Program-made: the position numbers and the translations under genes
DNA from: Cribrihabitans marinus
GTDB lineage: Bacteria; Pseudomonadota; Alphaproteobacteria; Rhodobacterales; Rhodobacteraceae
Direction of reading: 5' to 3'
DNA: 64,000 nucleotides
NCBI RefSeq assembly: GCF_900109035.1
Contig: NZ_FNYD01000005.1
Span: forward strand, 1 to 64,000
In this document: positions 26,900 through 35,892 of the stretch, piece by piece
Layout: each line of letters starts with the position of its first letter
Position numbering within the stretch: the stretch's first letter is position 1
The notes under the pieces: model-generated
Database searches by the model: none
What the model saw: the letters and a program-made list of their open reading frames with translations, nothing else
Told to the model about the DNA's origin: nothing

Positions 26900-27276
26900 T
26901 GGCCGTCCTCCTGCTGCCAATAGGGCGTTCCCCGCGCCTCGGGCAGACCGGTTGTGGCGGCATGGTCGAACCAGCGCCGGCCTGCGCGCACGATCCGGAA
27001 CCGGCCACCGCAATGCGGGTCGGGACAGGCTACCTCGGCATCCGTAGACATCCAGTCGGCCGCGTCGGTCGGGCGCTGCCTGGCCGGCAACAGCGGCAGC
27101 AGCGCCGCCAGCGCGTACATCGACACCCGCTGCGCCCCGTCGAAGACCAGCGTCTCGCCCTCGACGCGAAAGCTCTCGCCCTCGACATGGCGGCAGACCG
27201 GCGCGCGGCCATCCAGCACCGTCTCGACCCGAAGATCGTAGAGCCAGAAACCGCCCTCTTCCCTTGCATCCGACAT
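26896..27276 (-). CDS. Small TIGR04076-like protein
   Basis: 126 aa (137 if started at 27309). The pattern LYDLRVETV, then FRVEGETL, then VACPDPHCGGRFRI resembles the small TIGR04076 family of unknown function, with two Cys near the C-terminus that could bind metal. The inner ATG is preferred because a GGATGAG-like site precedes it and the GntR-type dyad would otherwise lie only 7 bases from the start. It is the first gene of the AKR-LivGFHMJ operon. Function unknown; family assignment tentative. Confidence 0.6.
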   Translation of the reverse strand: MSDAREEGGFWLYDLRVETVLDGRAPVCRHVEGESFRVEGETLVFDGAQRVSMYALAALLPLLPARQRPTDAADWMSTDAEVACPDPHCGGRFRIVRAGRRWFDHAATTGLPEARGTPYWQQEDGQ

Positions 27277-27316
27277 CAGAGACCGCTCATCCGCATTGCA
27301 CCCTGGCATGTTATCT

Positions 27317-27340
27317 GTGATATTTGATCGTAGATATCAC
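27317..27340. promoter_or_regulatory. GntR-type operator between divergent operons
   Basis: GTGATAT, 10 bases, ATATCAC: perfect 7-base arms in a 24-base dyad, AT-rich in an otherwise GC-rich area. It sits 41 bases before the small-protein start and 63 bases before gntR. It probably binds the adjacent GntR/FCD regulator and controls both operons. Confidence 0.65.
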
Positions 27341-27402
27341 CTGCCGCGCTTGTCAATGACGATGGCACCGGAGGGGCGCGAACGGGACGGGATGAGACAG
27401 GC

Positions 27403-28092
27403 ATGGCCGAGGCACGCATAGACAGGATCGACCAGAGCAACCTGCGTGAAAGCGCCTACCGCGCGCTGCATGATGCCTTTACCCGCGGCGAGTTCGCACC
27501 GGGCGACGCGGTGTCACTGCGCTCGCTCGCAGACCAGCTGGGGATCTCGATGACACCGGTGCGCGAGGCGGTCCGGCGGCTGGTGGCCGAGGGCGCGCTG
27601 GTGGACACGCCCAGCCGGACGCTGCTGGTGCCGCCCTATGACGCAAGGCGGATGGCCGACCTCAAGGCCGCGCGGCTGGCGCTGGAGTCGCTGGTACTGG
27701 ACCAGGCGATGGAGCGGATCGGCCCGGCCGACCTGGCCGCGCTGCGCGAGATCCTGGAGGATCCCGGCGCGCCGGGCCGGTCGAAACCCGACCTGGAGCA
27801 GAATTACCGCTTTCACTTCGCCATCTACCGCCGGTCGGGGTCCGAGGTGCTGCTGCCCCTGGTCGAGGCGCTGTGGCTGCAATACGGCGCCTACCTGAAT
27901 CTGGTCATCCGGCAGGAAAGCGCCCGGCAGTTCGACGAGCACAAGCATCACGATGAGATCGTCGCGGCGCTGGAACGCGGCGACCGCGAGGCCGCCAAAG
28001 TGGCCCTGGTGCGCGATATCGAGCGGTCGTTCCGGGTGCTCGGGTCGGACGAATACGCCGTCCGATCTTCCCAGGAGGGAGACGCTCCATGA
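27403..28092 (+). CDS. GntR-family (FCD) transcriptional regulator
   Basis: 229 aa. Winged HTH at about residues 12-78 (SLRSLADQLGISMTPVREAV), then an all-helical FCD ligand domain with metal-site His residues (FHFAIYR and EHKHHDEIVAAL). Such regulators respond to carboxylic or sugar acids. It is divergent from the AKR-Liv operon and overlaps the downstream AKR-RidA gene by 4 bases. Confidence 0.92.
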   Translation: MAEARIDRIDQSNLRESAYRALHDAFTRGEFAPGDAVSLRSLADQLGISMTPVREAVRRLVAEGALVDTPSRTLLVPPYDARRMADLKAARLALESLVLDQAMERIGPADLAALREILEDPGAPGRSKPDLEQNYRFHFAIYRRSGSEVLLPLVEALWLQYGAYLNLVIRQESARQFDEHKHHDEIVAALERGDREAAKVALVRDIERSFRVLGSDEYAVRSSQEGDAP

Positions 28093-29561
28093 CACAGGCT
28101 CCCGACCGGTTTGCCCTGGCCCCCGGGCTGGAGATGTCGCGCGCCGTGACCGGGCTGTGGCAAGTGGCCGATATCGAGCGCACCTCCGGGCCGATCCCGC
28201 CCGCCGAGGGCGCCGGGATGCTGGAACGCTATGTCGAAGCCGGGTTCGACACGTTCGACATGGCCGACCATTACGGCACTTCCGAGATCATCGCCGGCGA
28301 GCTGCTCAAGACCCATCGCGATACGGCGCGGCCGCCGCTGGCGTTCACCAAATGGTGCCCCGCGCCGGGGCCGATGACCGCCGATGTGGTGTGCGCCGGT
28401 GTGCAGGAAAGGCTGGACCGGCTAGGCGTCGATTGCGTCGATCTGTTGCAATTCCACTGGTGGAGCTTTTCCCACCCCGCCTGGCTGGACGCGCTGCACG
28501 AGCTGACGCGGCTGCGCGCCGAGGGGCTGATCCGCGAGATCGGCGTGACCAATTTCGATGCCGCGCATCTGCGGCTGGCGCTGGCCGATGGCGTGCCCCT
28601 GCGCAGCAACCAGGTGTCGTTCTCGCTGATCGACCGCCGCGCCGCCGGGCCGCTGGCCGCGCTCTGCCGCGACAGCGACGTGCGGCTGCTGGCCTATGGC
28701 ACGCTCTGCGGCGGCTTCCTGTCCGAACGCTGGCTCGACCGGCCGGAACCGCAGGAGATCGGCGACTGGTCCAAGATGAAATACAAGCGTTTCATCGACA
28801 CGGCCGGGGGCTGGGCGGCGTTCCAGCGGATCCTCCATGCGGCTCACGGAATCGCCCGCAAACACGGGGTTTCGGTGTCGAATGTCGCCAGCCGCTGGGT
28901 TCTGGAGCAGCAGGGCGTGGCCGGTGTCATCATCGGCGCGCGGCTGGGCGAGGCGATGCATGCGGCAGACAATGCGCGCCTGTTCTCCTTTGCGCTGGAT
29001 CACGAGGACCGGCAGAATCTGGACGACGCCTTTGCACAAACGCAAGAGATCCCCGGCGATTGCGGCGATGAATATCGCCAGCCGCCCTTCCTGACCGCCT
29101 CGGGCGATCTCAGCCACCATCTCGACCGGATGCCGCTGGCGCATGAGGCGCAGGAGATCCCCCACCGCCCCGGAAACCGCCGGGTGCTGAGCGGTGCCGA
29201 TTGGGAGGAGATCGCCGGCTATTGCCGTGCGCAGCGGATCGGCGACCGGATCCTGGTCTCGGGCACCACCGCCACGGCGGGCCGCGACCGGGTGGTGGCC
29301 GCGGACGATGCCGGGGCGCAGACCACCTTCGTGCTCGACAAGATCCTGGCCGCGCTGGCCGCGCTGGACGCGCGGGCCGAGGACGTGATCCGGACCCGGA
29401 TCTACATCACCGACGAGGCGGATGTCGGCGCGGTCTCGAAGGCGCATGGCCGGGTGTTCAGCCGCATCAAGCCGGCCAATACGCTGGTCGTGGTCAAGCA
29501 GTTGATCGGCGGCTACCGGGTCGAGATCGAGGCCGAGGCGCTGACCCGCGCCACGGGCTGA
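28089..29561 (+). CDS. Aldo/keto reductase-RidA fusion protein
   Basis: 490 aa of two domains. Residues 1-~330 are an aldo/keto reductase with the full tetrad D57, Y62, K88 and H123. Residues ~370-490 are a YjgF/YER057c/UK114 (RidA) domain ending in VVVKQLIGGYRVEIEAEA. In archetypal RidA the Arg of the PAR motif, essential for imine hydrolysis, is followed by a Thr; here the motif is PANT, so Arg is Asn. The RidA half is thus probably not a classical imine deaminase and may only bind a ligand or assemble trimers. Translationally coupled to gntR (ATGA). Confidence 0.88.
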   Translation: MTQAPDRFALAPGLEMSRAVTGLWQVADIERTSGPIPPAEGAGMLERYVEAGFDTFDMADHYGTSEIIAGELLKTHRDTARPPLAFTKWCPAPGPMTADVVCAGVQERLDRLGVDCVDLLQFHWWSFSHPAWLDALHELTRLRAEGLIREIGVTNFDAAHLRLALADGVPLRSNQVSFSLIDRRAAGPLAALCRDSDVRLLAYGTLCGGFLSERWLDRPEPQEIGDWSKMKYKRFIDTAGGWAAFQRILHAAHGIARKHGVSVSNVASRWVLEQQGVAGVIIGARLGEAMHAADNARLFSFALDHEDRQNLDDAFAQTQEIPGDCGDEYRQPPFLTASGDLSHHLDRMPLAHEAQEIPHRPGNRRVLSGADWEEIAGYCRAQRIGDRILVSGTTATAGRDRVVAADDAGAQTTFVLDKILAALAALDARAEDVIRTRIYITDEADVGAVSKAHGRVFSRIKPANTLVVVKQLIGGYRVEIEAEALTRATG

Positions 29562-29604
29562 TCCCCTTGCCGAACCGAGCGGGCAGGCCTTTTTGACCGC
29601 TTGG

Positions 29605-29619
29605 CAACAAATTCTGTTG
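29605..29619. promoter_or_regulatory. Candidate DeoR-type operator
   Basis: CAACA, 5 bases, TGTTG: a perfect short dyad 52 bases upstream of the deoR start. The position suits autoregulation of the deoR-phn-type operon. Short arms make it only a candidate. Confidence 0.3.
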
Positions 29620-29670
29620 ATTTCCTTCCGGATAACCCACATTCCTCAAGGCGGGGAGGATGAGGGGTCG

Positions 29671-30480
29671 ATGTCGGACGCGCGGTATCTGCAGGAACAC
29701 AACGACCCGGACGGGCCGCGGCTGCGAAAGGCCGAGCGGCGCGAGCACATCCTTCTGGAACTCAAGCTGCACCCGCATGTGCGCATCAGCGACCTGGCCC
29801 GCCGGTTCGGCGTCTCGGCCGAGACCGTGCGGCGGGATTTCGACGCGCTGAGCCGCGACGGGCTTATCAGCCGAAACCACGGCGGCGCCTCGGCCCCGGC
29901 ACAGGGCTACTATCCCGGGCTGGACGAGCGCGCCAATGCCCGCATCGAAGAGCGCAGCCGCATCGGCAGGCGCGCCGCCGACCTGGTCGGCGAAGGCGAC
30001 ACGCTGATGATCGACAGCGGCTCCACCACGATCCAGTTCGCCCGGGCGCTGGCCTGGCGGGGGGTCCAGTGCACGGTGATCACCAACTCGCTGCCGGTGG
30101 CGATGACCCTGGGCCACGGCACGGCCGAGGTCCTGCTGTGCCCCGGCGCCTACCTGCCCGCGGAATCGGCGGTGATCGGCACCGAGACGCTGGAATTCCT
30201 CGAACGGTTCCATGTCGATCACTGCATGATCGGCGCCTCGGGCCTGTCGGCCGGCGGGCCAACCGAAACCGTGCGCGGCTTTGCCGCCGTCAAGCGCATG
30301 ATGCTCAAGCGCAGCGCGAAGGCGCATCTGCTGATCGACGCGCAGAAATTCGGGCACCGGGGGTTCAACCAGGTCGGAACGCTGGACCAGATCGACACGG
30401 TTGTCGTGGATACGCCGCCCGAGGGCGCATTGCACAAGGCGCTGGCCAGCGCCCAGGTGACCGTCTGCGTTGCCATTTGA
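29671..30480 (+). CDS. DeoR-family transcriptional regulator
   Basis: 269 aa. The DeoR winged HTH is near residues 20-75 (ISDLARRFGVSAETVRRDFD), followed by the DeoRC sugar-phosphate-binding domain with GSTTIQFARAL and a C-terminal Asp/Lys region. DeoR proteins usually sense phosphorylated sugars. It is 45 bases upstream of the PhnD-like gene with no terminator between, so it likely controls that importer. The start at 29671 follows a GGGGAGGATGAGG leader. Confidence 0.9.
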   Translation: MSDARYLQEHNDPDGPRLRKAERREHILLELKLHPHVRISDLARRFGVSAETVRRDFDALSRDGLISRNHGGASAPAQGYYPGLDERANARIEERSRIGRRAADLVGEGDTLMIDSGSTTIQFARALAWRGVQCTVITNSLPVAMTLGHGTAEVLLCPGAYLPAESAVIGTETLEFLERFHVDHCMIGASGLSAGGPTETVRGFAAVKRMMLKRSAKAHLLIDAQKFGHRGFNQVGTLDQIDTVVVDTPPEGALHKALASAQVTVCVAI

Positions 30481-30525
30481 ACGAATTGAAGAGCAAAAAC
30501 CACTGAGACTAGGGAGGAAAACACA

Positions 30526-31500
30526 ATGAAAATCGACCTGAGATACCTGCTGGGCGCAACCGCCGTTGCCGCGTTGAGCCTGGCCGGCGCGGCTTCGGCA
30601 CAGGAGTGCCCGCGCGGCGACCTGGACGAGCGTTTCTGCGACGCCGATGGCGACCTGATCGCGGACATCCCCGAGGACGAAAGCCAGTGGATCGACCCCG
30701 AAACGCTGATCTTCGCCTATACGCCGGTCGAGGATCCGGCGGTCTACAAGACCGCGTGGTCGGATTTCATCGACTACCTGAGCGAAAAGACCGGCAAGGA
30801 AATCGTCTTTTTCCCGGTCCAGTCCAACGCCGCCCAGATCGAGGCGATGCGCTCGGGCCGCCTGCATATCTCGGGCTTCAACACCGGGTCGAACCCGCTG
30901 GCGGTGAACTGCGCGGGCTTCCGCCCCTTCACCATCATGGCGGGCGAGGACGGCTCCTTCGGCTATGAGATGGAGATCATCACCTATCCCGGCTCCGGCA
31001 TCGAAAGCGTCGAGGACATCAAGGGCAAGCAACTGGCCTTCACCTCGCCCACCTCGAACTCCGGCTTCAAGGCGCCCTCGGCGATCCTGAAGGCGGATTA
31101 CGACATGCTGCCCGAGCGCGACTTCGAGCCGGTCTTCTCGGGCAAGCACGACAACTCGATCCTGGGCGTGGCCAACCAGGATTACCTGGCCGCATCTATC
31201 GCGAATTCGGTCATGCAGCGGATGCTGGAACGTGACGTGGTCTCGGAAGACCAGATCGTCAGCCTCTACAAGTCCCAGACCTTCCCGACCACCGGCTACG
31301 GCGTGGTCCACAATCTCAAGCCGGATCTGCAGGAGGCGATAGAGGACGCGTTCTTCAGCTTCGAGTGGGAGGGCACCAGCCTGGAAGAGGAATTCTCCAA
31401 GAACGGCGAGTCGCAGTTCATTCCGATCACCTACCAGGAATACTGGGACGTGATCCGCAAGATCGACGCGGCCAACGACGTCAGCTACGCCTGCGAATGA
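30526..31500 (+). CDS. PhnD-type ABC substrate-binding protein
   Basis: 324 aa, phosphate/phosphite/phosphonate binding-protein family (PhnD), signal peptide to about residue 25 (AASA-QE). The mature N-terminus begins with a Cys-containing acidic segment, [20 protein letters not shown], whose DADGDLIAD part looks like a Ca2+-binding EF-hand-type loop. The classical domain starts at [14 protein letters not shown]. Strong GGGAGG ribosome site. It is followed by PhnC- and two PhnE-like genes. The gene set lies against inositol genes rather than phn lyase genes, so the ligand may be a phosphorylated or phosphono-cyclitol (inference). Confidence 0.88.
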   Translation: MKIDLRYLLGATAVAALSLAGAASAQECPRGDLDERFCDADGDLIADIPEDESQWIDPETLIFAYTPVEDPAVYKTAWSDFIDYLSEKTGKEIVFFPVQSNAAQIEAMRSGRLHISGFNTGSNPLAVNCAGFRPFTIMAGEDGSFGYEMEIITYPGSGIESVEDIKGKQLAFTSPTSNSGFKAPSAILKADYDMLPERDFEPVFSGKHDNSILGVANQDYLAASIANSVMQRMLERDVVSEDQIVSLYKSQTFPTTGYGVVHNLKPDLQEAIEDAFFSFEWEGTSLEEEFSKNGESQFIPITYQEYWDVIRKIDAANDVSYACE

Positions 31501-31507
31501 TCATGGA

Positions 31508-31531
31508 GGCGGCCGCCCGGCGGCGGCCGCC
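31508..31531 (+). promoter_or_regulatory. Intercistronic hairpin after phnD-like gene
   Basis: Two copies of the self-complementary 10-mer GGCGGCCGCC separated by CGGC. They can form a 10-bp stem with a 4-base loop 8 bases after the binding-protein stop. No T-tract, so it is likely a 3'-end stabiliser or attenuator setting the receptor:permease ratio. Confidence 0.55.
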
Positions 31532-31555
31532 ACGCAATACGGCCAGGGAGGCCAC

Positions 31556-32350
31556 ATGCTGCGTCTGAACAAGCTGACCAAGACCTACAAGACCGGCGAT
31601 CAGGCCCTCAAGGCCATCGACCTGGAGATACCCGAAGGCCAGGTCATGGCCCTGATCGGCCCGTCGGGCGCGGGCAAGTCCACCATGATCCGCTGCATCA
31701 ACCGCCTGGTGGAGCCGACCGAGGGCGAGGTCTGGCTGGCCGGGACCGAACTGACCCATCTGGGCGCCTCGGCCCTGCGCCAGGCGCGGCGCGAGATGGG
31801 CATGATCTTTCAGGAATACGCGCTGGTCGAGCGGCTGACGGTGATGGAGAACGTGCTGTCGGGACGGCTGGGCTATGTCGGCTTCTGGCGCAGCTTCCTG
31901 CGCCGCTACCCGCAATCCGACGTGGACGAGGCGTTCCGCCTGCTCGACCGGGTCGGCCTGCTGCACATGGCCGACAAGCGCGCCGACGAGCTGTCCGGCG
32001 GCCAGCGCCAGCGTGTCGGCATCGCCCGGGCGCTGATCCAGAACCCCAAGCTGCTCTTGGTGGACGAACCCACCGCGTCGCTCGACCCCAAGACAAGCCG
32101 GCAGATCATGCGCCTGATCTGCGAGCTGTGCCGCGAACGCGGATTGGCCGCGATCATCAACATCCACGACGTGGCGCTGGCGCAGATGTTCGTGCAGCGC
32201 GTCGTCGGGCTGCGCTTCGGCGCGATCGAATTCGACGGCGCCCCGGACAACCTTACGCCGGACGTTCTGACCACGATCTACGGTGAAGAGGACTGGGAGG
32301 CCACGATCGAGAAGGTCGAGGGCGAGGAAGACATCGAGGCCGCGGAATGA
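31556..32350 (+). CDS. PhnC-type ABC transporter ATPase
   Basis: 264 aa. Walker A is GPSGAGKST (about 35-43), the ABC signature [15 protein letters not shown] and Walker [13 protein letters not shown]; the PhnC-typical Q-loop is [20 protein letters not shown]. The C-terminus carries an acidic tail ([10 protein letters not shown]). It overlaps the first phnE-like gene by 4 bases. Confidence 0.92.
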   Translation: MLRLNKLTKTYKTGDQALKAIDLEIPEGQVMALIGPSGAGKSTMIRCINRLVEPTEGEVWLAGTELTHLGASALRQARREMGMIFQEYALVERLTVMENVLSGRLGYVGFWRSFLRRYPQSDVDEAFRLLDRVGLLHMADKRADELSGGQRQRVGIARALIQNPKLLLVDEPTASLDPKTSRQIMRLICELCRERGLAAIINIHDVALAQMFVQRVVGLRFGAIEFDGAPDNLTPDVLTTIYGEEDWEATIEKVEGEEDIEAAE

Positions 32351-33162
32351 GCCATCGCGAACTGGACGACATGCTGGGCAAGGGCTGGCGCAAGCCGCCG
32401 ATGGTGACCAGCCCGCTGCTGCGCTGGGGCCTGATCCTGGGCGGCGTGGCCTACCTTATCGCGGCCGTGCTGACCATCGAGGTGGACTGGAGCCGCGTCT
32501 ACGAGGGGCTGGACCGGGGCTGGCAGTTCATCCTGTCCTTTACCCGGCCCGATTTCGTGACCCGCGCCGGCGACATCTGGGAGGGGCTGCTGGAAAGCAT
32601 CGTGATGACGGTGGCGGCCTCGGTCGTGGGCATTCTGATCTCGATTCCCATCGGGCTGGGTGCTGCGCGCAACATCGCGCCGATGCCGGTCTACCTGATC
32701 TGCCGCGGCATCGTCGCGGTCAGCCGCGCGCTGCAGGAGATCATCGTGGCGATCCTGCTGGTGGCGATCTTCGGCTTCGGGCCGCTGGCGGGGTTCCTGA
32801 CGCTCAGCTTCGCCACCATCGGCTTCCTGTCCAAGCTGCTGGCCGAGGACATCGAGTCGATGGACCGGGTGCAGGCCGAGGCGATCCGCGCCTCGGGCGC
32901 GCGCTGGATGCAGTGGATCAACTACGGGGTGCAGCCGCAGGTGATGCCGCGGCTGGTCGGGCTCAGCATGTATCGTATCGACATCAACTTCCGCGAAAGC
33001 GCCATCCTGGGCCTGGTCGGTGCGGGCGGCATCGGCGCGACGCTGAACACCGCCTTCGACCGGTATGAATACGACACCGCCGCAGCGATCCTGATCCTGA
33101 TCATCGGCATCGTGATGGCGCTGGAATACCTGTCGGGCATCGTCAGGGCGAAGGTGCAATAA
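32347..33162 (+). CDS. PhnE-type ABC permease (first copy)
   Basis: 271 aa with about six transmembrane helices and the coupling EAA loop ([20 protein letters not shown]). Overlaps phnC-like by 4 bases and shares its last base with the second phnE-like start. The two unequal permeases probably form a heterodimer, as in other split PhnE systems. Confidence 0.9.
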   Translation: MSHRELDDMLGKGWRKPPMVTSPLLRWGLILGGVAYLIAAVLTIEVDWSRVYEGLDRGWQFILSFTRPDFVTRAGDIWEGLLESIVMTVAASVVGILISIPIGLGAARNIAPMPVYLICRGIVAVSRALQEIIVAILLVAIFGFGPLAGFLTLSFATIGFLSKLLAEDIESMDRVQAEAIRASGARWMQWINYGVQPQVMPRLVGLSMYRIDINFRESAILGLVGAGGIGATLNTAFDRYEYDTAAAILILIIGIVMALEYLSGIVRAKVQ

Positions 33163-33977
33163 TGCCGGTTTCCGAGAACAGCGGCGTCAAGGTCTGGCAC
33201 CGGCGCACAAGGCAGGAGTCGCTGGTCCGCTGGTTCGGCTGGCTGCTCGGCGTGGCGGTGTTCGTGGTCTGCTGGCAGCGCATTTCCGAGGCGACGACCT
33301 GGTTCTTCGTCTGGGATGCCCCGCGCATCGCCGGCGACATCTGGACCCGCGCGACCCCGCCCCGCTGGGAATACATCGCGCAGCTGGGCCGGCCGATCTG
33401 GGACACGCTGAACATCGCCACGCTGGGCACGATCATCGCGCTGTGCATGGCGGTGCCCGTGGCCTTCCTGGCGGCCAGCAACACCACGCCCTCGCGGTAT
33501 TTCATCCGTCCCGTGGCGCTGCTCATCATCGTGTCGACCCGGTCGATCAATTCTCTGATCTGGGCGCTGCTGCTGATCGCCATCATCGGACCCGGCGTCT
33601 TTGCCGGGGTGATCGCCATCGCCATCCGCTCGATCGGGTTCTGCGCCAAGCTGCTCTACGAGGCGATCGAGGAGATCGACCGGGCCCAGGTCGAGGCGAT
33701 CACCGCCACGGGCGCCTCGCGCTGGCAAGTCATGTCCTACGGGATCGTGCCGCAGATCATGCCGGCCTTTGCCGGTATCGCGGTGTTCCGCTGGGACATC
33801 AACATCCGCGAATCCACCGTTCTGGGCCTGGTCGGCGCCGGCGGCATCGGTCTGCAGCTGTCGTCGTCGCTGAACGTGCTGGCCTGGCCGCAGGTCAGCC
33901 TGATCCTGCTGGTGATCCTGGTTGCGGTGCTGATCAGCGAATGGGTCTCGGCCAAGGTGCGCGGGGCGATCATTTGA
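33162..33977 (+). CDS. PhnE-type ABC permease (second copy)
   Basis: 271 aa, homologous in layout to the preceding permease: cytoplasmic N-terminus, helices from about residue 26, EAA loop VEAITATGASRWQVMSYGIV. Its stop overlaps the TTG start of the HAD hydrolase gene, so the phosphatase is co-translated with the importer. Confidence 0.9.
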   Translation: MPVSENSGVKVWHRRTRQESLVRWFGWLLGVAVFVVCWQRISEATTWFFVWDAPRIAGDIWTRATPPRWEYIAQLGRPIWDTLNIATLGTIIALCMAVPVAFLAASNTTPSRYFIRPVALLIIVSTRSINSLIWALLLIAIIGPGVFAGVIAIAIRSIGFCAKLLYEAIEEIDRAQVEAITATGASRWQVMSYGIVPQIMPAFAGIAVFRWDINIRESTVLGLVGAGGIGLQLSSSLNVLAWPQVSLILLVILVAVLISEWVSAKVRGAII

Positions 33978-34882
33978 CCGCCCTGACGGTCGAGACGGCC
34001 TTCGACGCCTACGAGGCCGTTCGCGACCGCCTGCCCCTAGCGGCCGCCACCGACCGGGTTCTGCGGCGCGCCGCGTGCCTGGACGACATCGCCGATGACT
34101 ATGACGCGCTCCTGCTGGATGCGTTCGGTGTGCTCAACATCGGCGAGACGGCGATTCCGGGCGTCGCCGCGCGGATTGCCGGGCTCAGGGCGCGGGGCAA
34201 ACAGGTGCTGGTGGTGTCAAACGCGGCCAGCGCCTCTCATGCGGCACTGGTCGAGAAATACGCGCGCATGGGCTATGACTTCGCGCCCGAGCAGGTCATC
34301 ACCAGCCGCACCGCGCTGCTGTCGGCGATGGACGGGCAGCGCGGTCTGCATTGGGGGCTGATGTCCAACCGTGACAGCGGCCTGCGGGATCTCGAGGCAT
34401 TGCACCTGACCTATCTCGAGGACGATCCCGCGCCCTATGCCGAGGTCGCGGGCTTCCTGCTGGTGGGCAGCGCGGGCTGGACCGAGAACCGCCAGACCCT
34501 ACTGGAACAGGCGCTTCTGCACGCGCCGCGGCCGGTCCTGGTCGGCAATCCCGACATTGTCGCCCCGCGCGAGGCCGGTTTCTCGTCCGAGCCGGGCCTT
34601 TTCGCGCACCGGCTGGCGGATCGCACCGGCATCGTGCCCGCGTTTTTCGGCAAGCCTTTCGCCCGCATTTTCGACCTGGCCCTGGCGCGGCTGGACCCGC
34701 TGCCGCCGAAATCGCGGATCCTGATGGTGGGCGACAGCCTGCATACCGACATCCTGGGCGCGCAGGCCGCCGGTATCGACTCGGCGCTGGTGGCCGGCTA
34801 CGGCTTCTTCGACGGGGCCGACGTGGACGCGGCCATCGCGCGCGCCGGCATCGTGCCCGACTACGTGCTGGACCGGCCCTGA
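33974..34882 (+). CDS. HAD-IIA family hydrolase (NagD-like phosphatase)
   Basis: 302 aa from a TTG that overlaps the permease stop (TTGA); no ATG fits the homologous N-terminus. HAD motifs: nucleophile in LLLDAFGVLN, motif II in LVVSNAAS, Lys in FFGKPF, and MVGDSLHTDILGA. The second Asp of the usual DxD is replaced by Phe, as in the alphaproteobacterial subgroup reading DVWGVL, so activity may differ from NagD. It probably dephosphorylates the imported organophosphate or a pathway intermediate. Convergent with iolG, 10 bases apart. Confidence 0.82.
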   Translation: MTALTVETAFDAYEAVRDRLPLAAATDRVLRRAACLDDIADDYDALLLDAFGVLNIGETAIPGVAARIAGLRARGKQVLVVSNAASASHAALVEKYARMGYDFAPEQVITSRTALLSAMDGQRGLHWGLMSNRDSGLRDLEALHLTYLEDDPAPYAEVAGFLLVGSAGWTENRQTLLEQALLHAPRPVLVGNPDIVAPREAGFSSEPGLFAHRLADRTGIVPAFFGKPFARIFDLALARLDPLPPKSRILMVGDSLHTDILGAQAAGIDSALVAGYGFFDGADVDAAIARAGIVPDYVLDRP

Positions 34883-34892
34883 CCCCCGGGGA

Positions 34893-35882
34893 TCAGTCCA
34901 GCCGCACCGGCTGCCCCCGCTCCAGCGAGACCGCGGCGGCATCGGCCAGCCGCTGCGCCGCCACACCGTCACGGATGCCCGGTTCGGGCGGGCGCCCCTC
35001 CTGCACCGCGGCGACGAAAGCGGACATCTCCGCCAGATAGGCGGCCTCGTAGCGTTCCAGGAAGAAATGCATGTTGGGCGCCCGGGCGAACCCGTCGCTG
35101 CCGGCCTGGGTGACCAGGTGTTCGGGCTGATTTGCCGCACTCAGCATGCCATTGGATCCATGCACCTCGATGCGCTGGTCATAGCCATAGCTCGCCCGCC
35201 GCGAATTGTTGATCTGGCACAGCTTGCCCGAGGCCGTGCGCAAGGTGACCGCCGCAGTGTCGATGTCGCCGGCCGCGCCGATCCCGGCATCGACCAGGCA
35301 GGATCCGGCGGCGAAGATCTCGACCGGCTCTTCGCCCAGCAGGAACCGCGCCATGTCGAAATCGTGGATCGTCATGTCCCGAAACAGCCCGCCGGACTGC
35401 CGGATATAGGACAGCGGCGGCGGCGCCGGGTCGCGCGAGGTGATCACGACCAGCTCGGTCTCTCCGATCGCGCCTGCGGCCAGCCGGACCTGGAGATGCG
35501 CGAAATGCGGGTCGAAGCGCCGGTTGAACGCGGTCAGGAAGGGTACGCCCGCCGCCTCGACCGCCGCCTGGCATTCTGCCGCCCGCTCCGAGGACAGGTC
35601 GATGGGCTTCTCGCAGAAGATTGCCTTGCCCGCGGCGGCCAGCGCGTGGATCTGGTCGAAATGCAGGGTGGTGGGCGTCGCCACGATCACCGCATCGATA
35701 TCCGACGCGCCGATGATCGCCTCCGCATCGCGGATCTCCGCCCCGCTCTCGGCCGCCAGCGCCTGCGCGGCCTCGGGCACCGCATCGGCGACGGCCAGCA
35801 GCCGCGCGTCTTTCAGCCGCGCCAGGCTGCGCGCATGCACCTGGCCGATCCGGCCACATCCCAACAGTCCGATTGACAGCAT
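34893..35882 (-). CDS. iolG: Inositol 2-dehydrogenase-like oxidoreductase (IolG)
   Basis: 329-aa Gfo/Idh/MocA enzyme. NAD(P) motif GCGRIGQVHARS at residues 7-18, catalytic Lys in FCEKPIDLS, and the His of the MTIHDFDMARFLLGEEP segment typical of IolG. It oxidises myo-inositol, or an isomer, to a keto-inositol. Last gene of the iolD-iolC-iolB-like-aldolase-iolG operon; GGGAGAGG precedes the ATG. Sequence pattern fits IolG best of the three Gfo/Idh proteins here. Confidence 0.85.
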   Translation of the reverse strand: MLSIGLLGCGRIGQVHARSLARLKDARLLAVADAVPEAAQALAAESGAEIRDAEAIIGASDIDAVIVATPTTLHFDQIHALAAAGKAIFCEKPIDLSSERAAECQAAVEAAGVPFLTAFNRRFDPHFAHLQVRLAAGAIGETELVVITSRDPAPPPLSYIRQSGGLFRDMTIHDFDMARFLLGEEPVEIFAAGSCLVDAGIGAAGDIDTAAVTLRTASGKLCQINNSRRASYGYDQRIEVHGSNGMLSAANQPEHLVTQAGSDGFARAPNMHFFLERYEAAYLAEMSAFVAAVQEGRPPEPGIRDGVAAQRLADAAAVSLERGQPVRLD

Positions 35883-35892
35883 GATCCTCTCC

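Noticed and set aside
33443-33973. Long N-terminal extension of the HAD hydrolase frame inside the second phnE-like gene
   Set aside because: The Arg/His/Gly-rich translation is an out-of-frame shadow of the permease; the hydrolase homology starts at the TTG at 33974.
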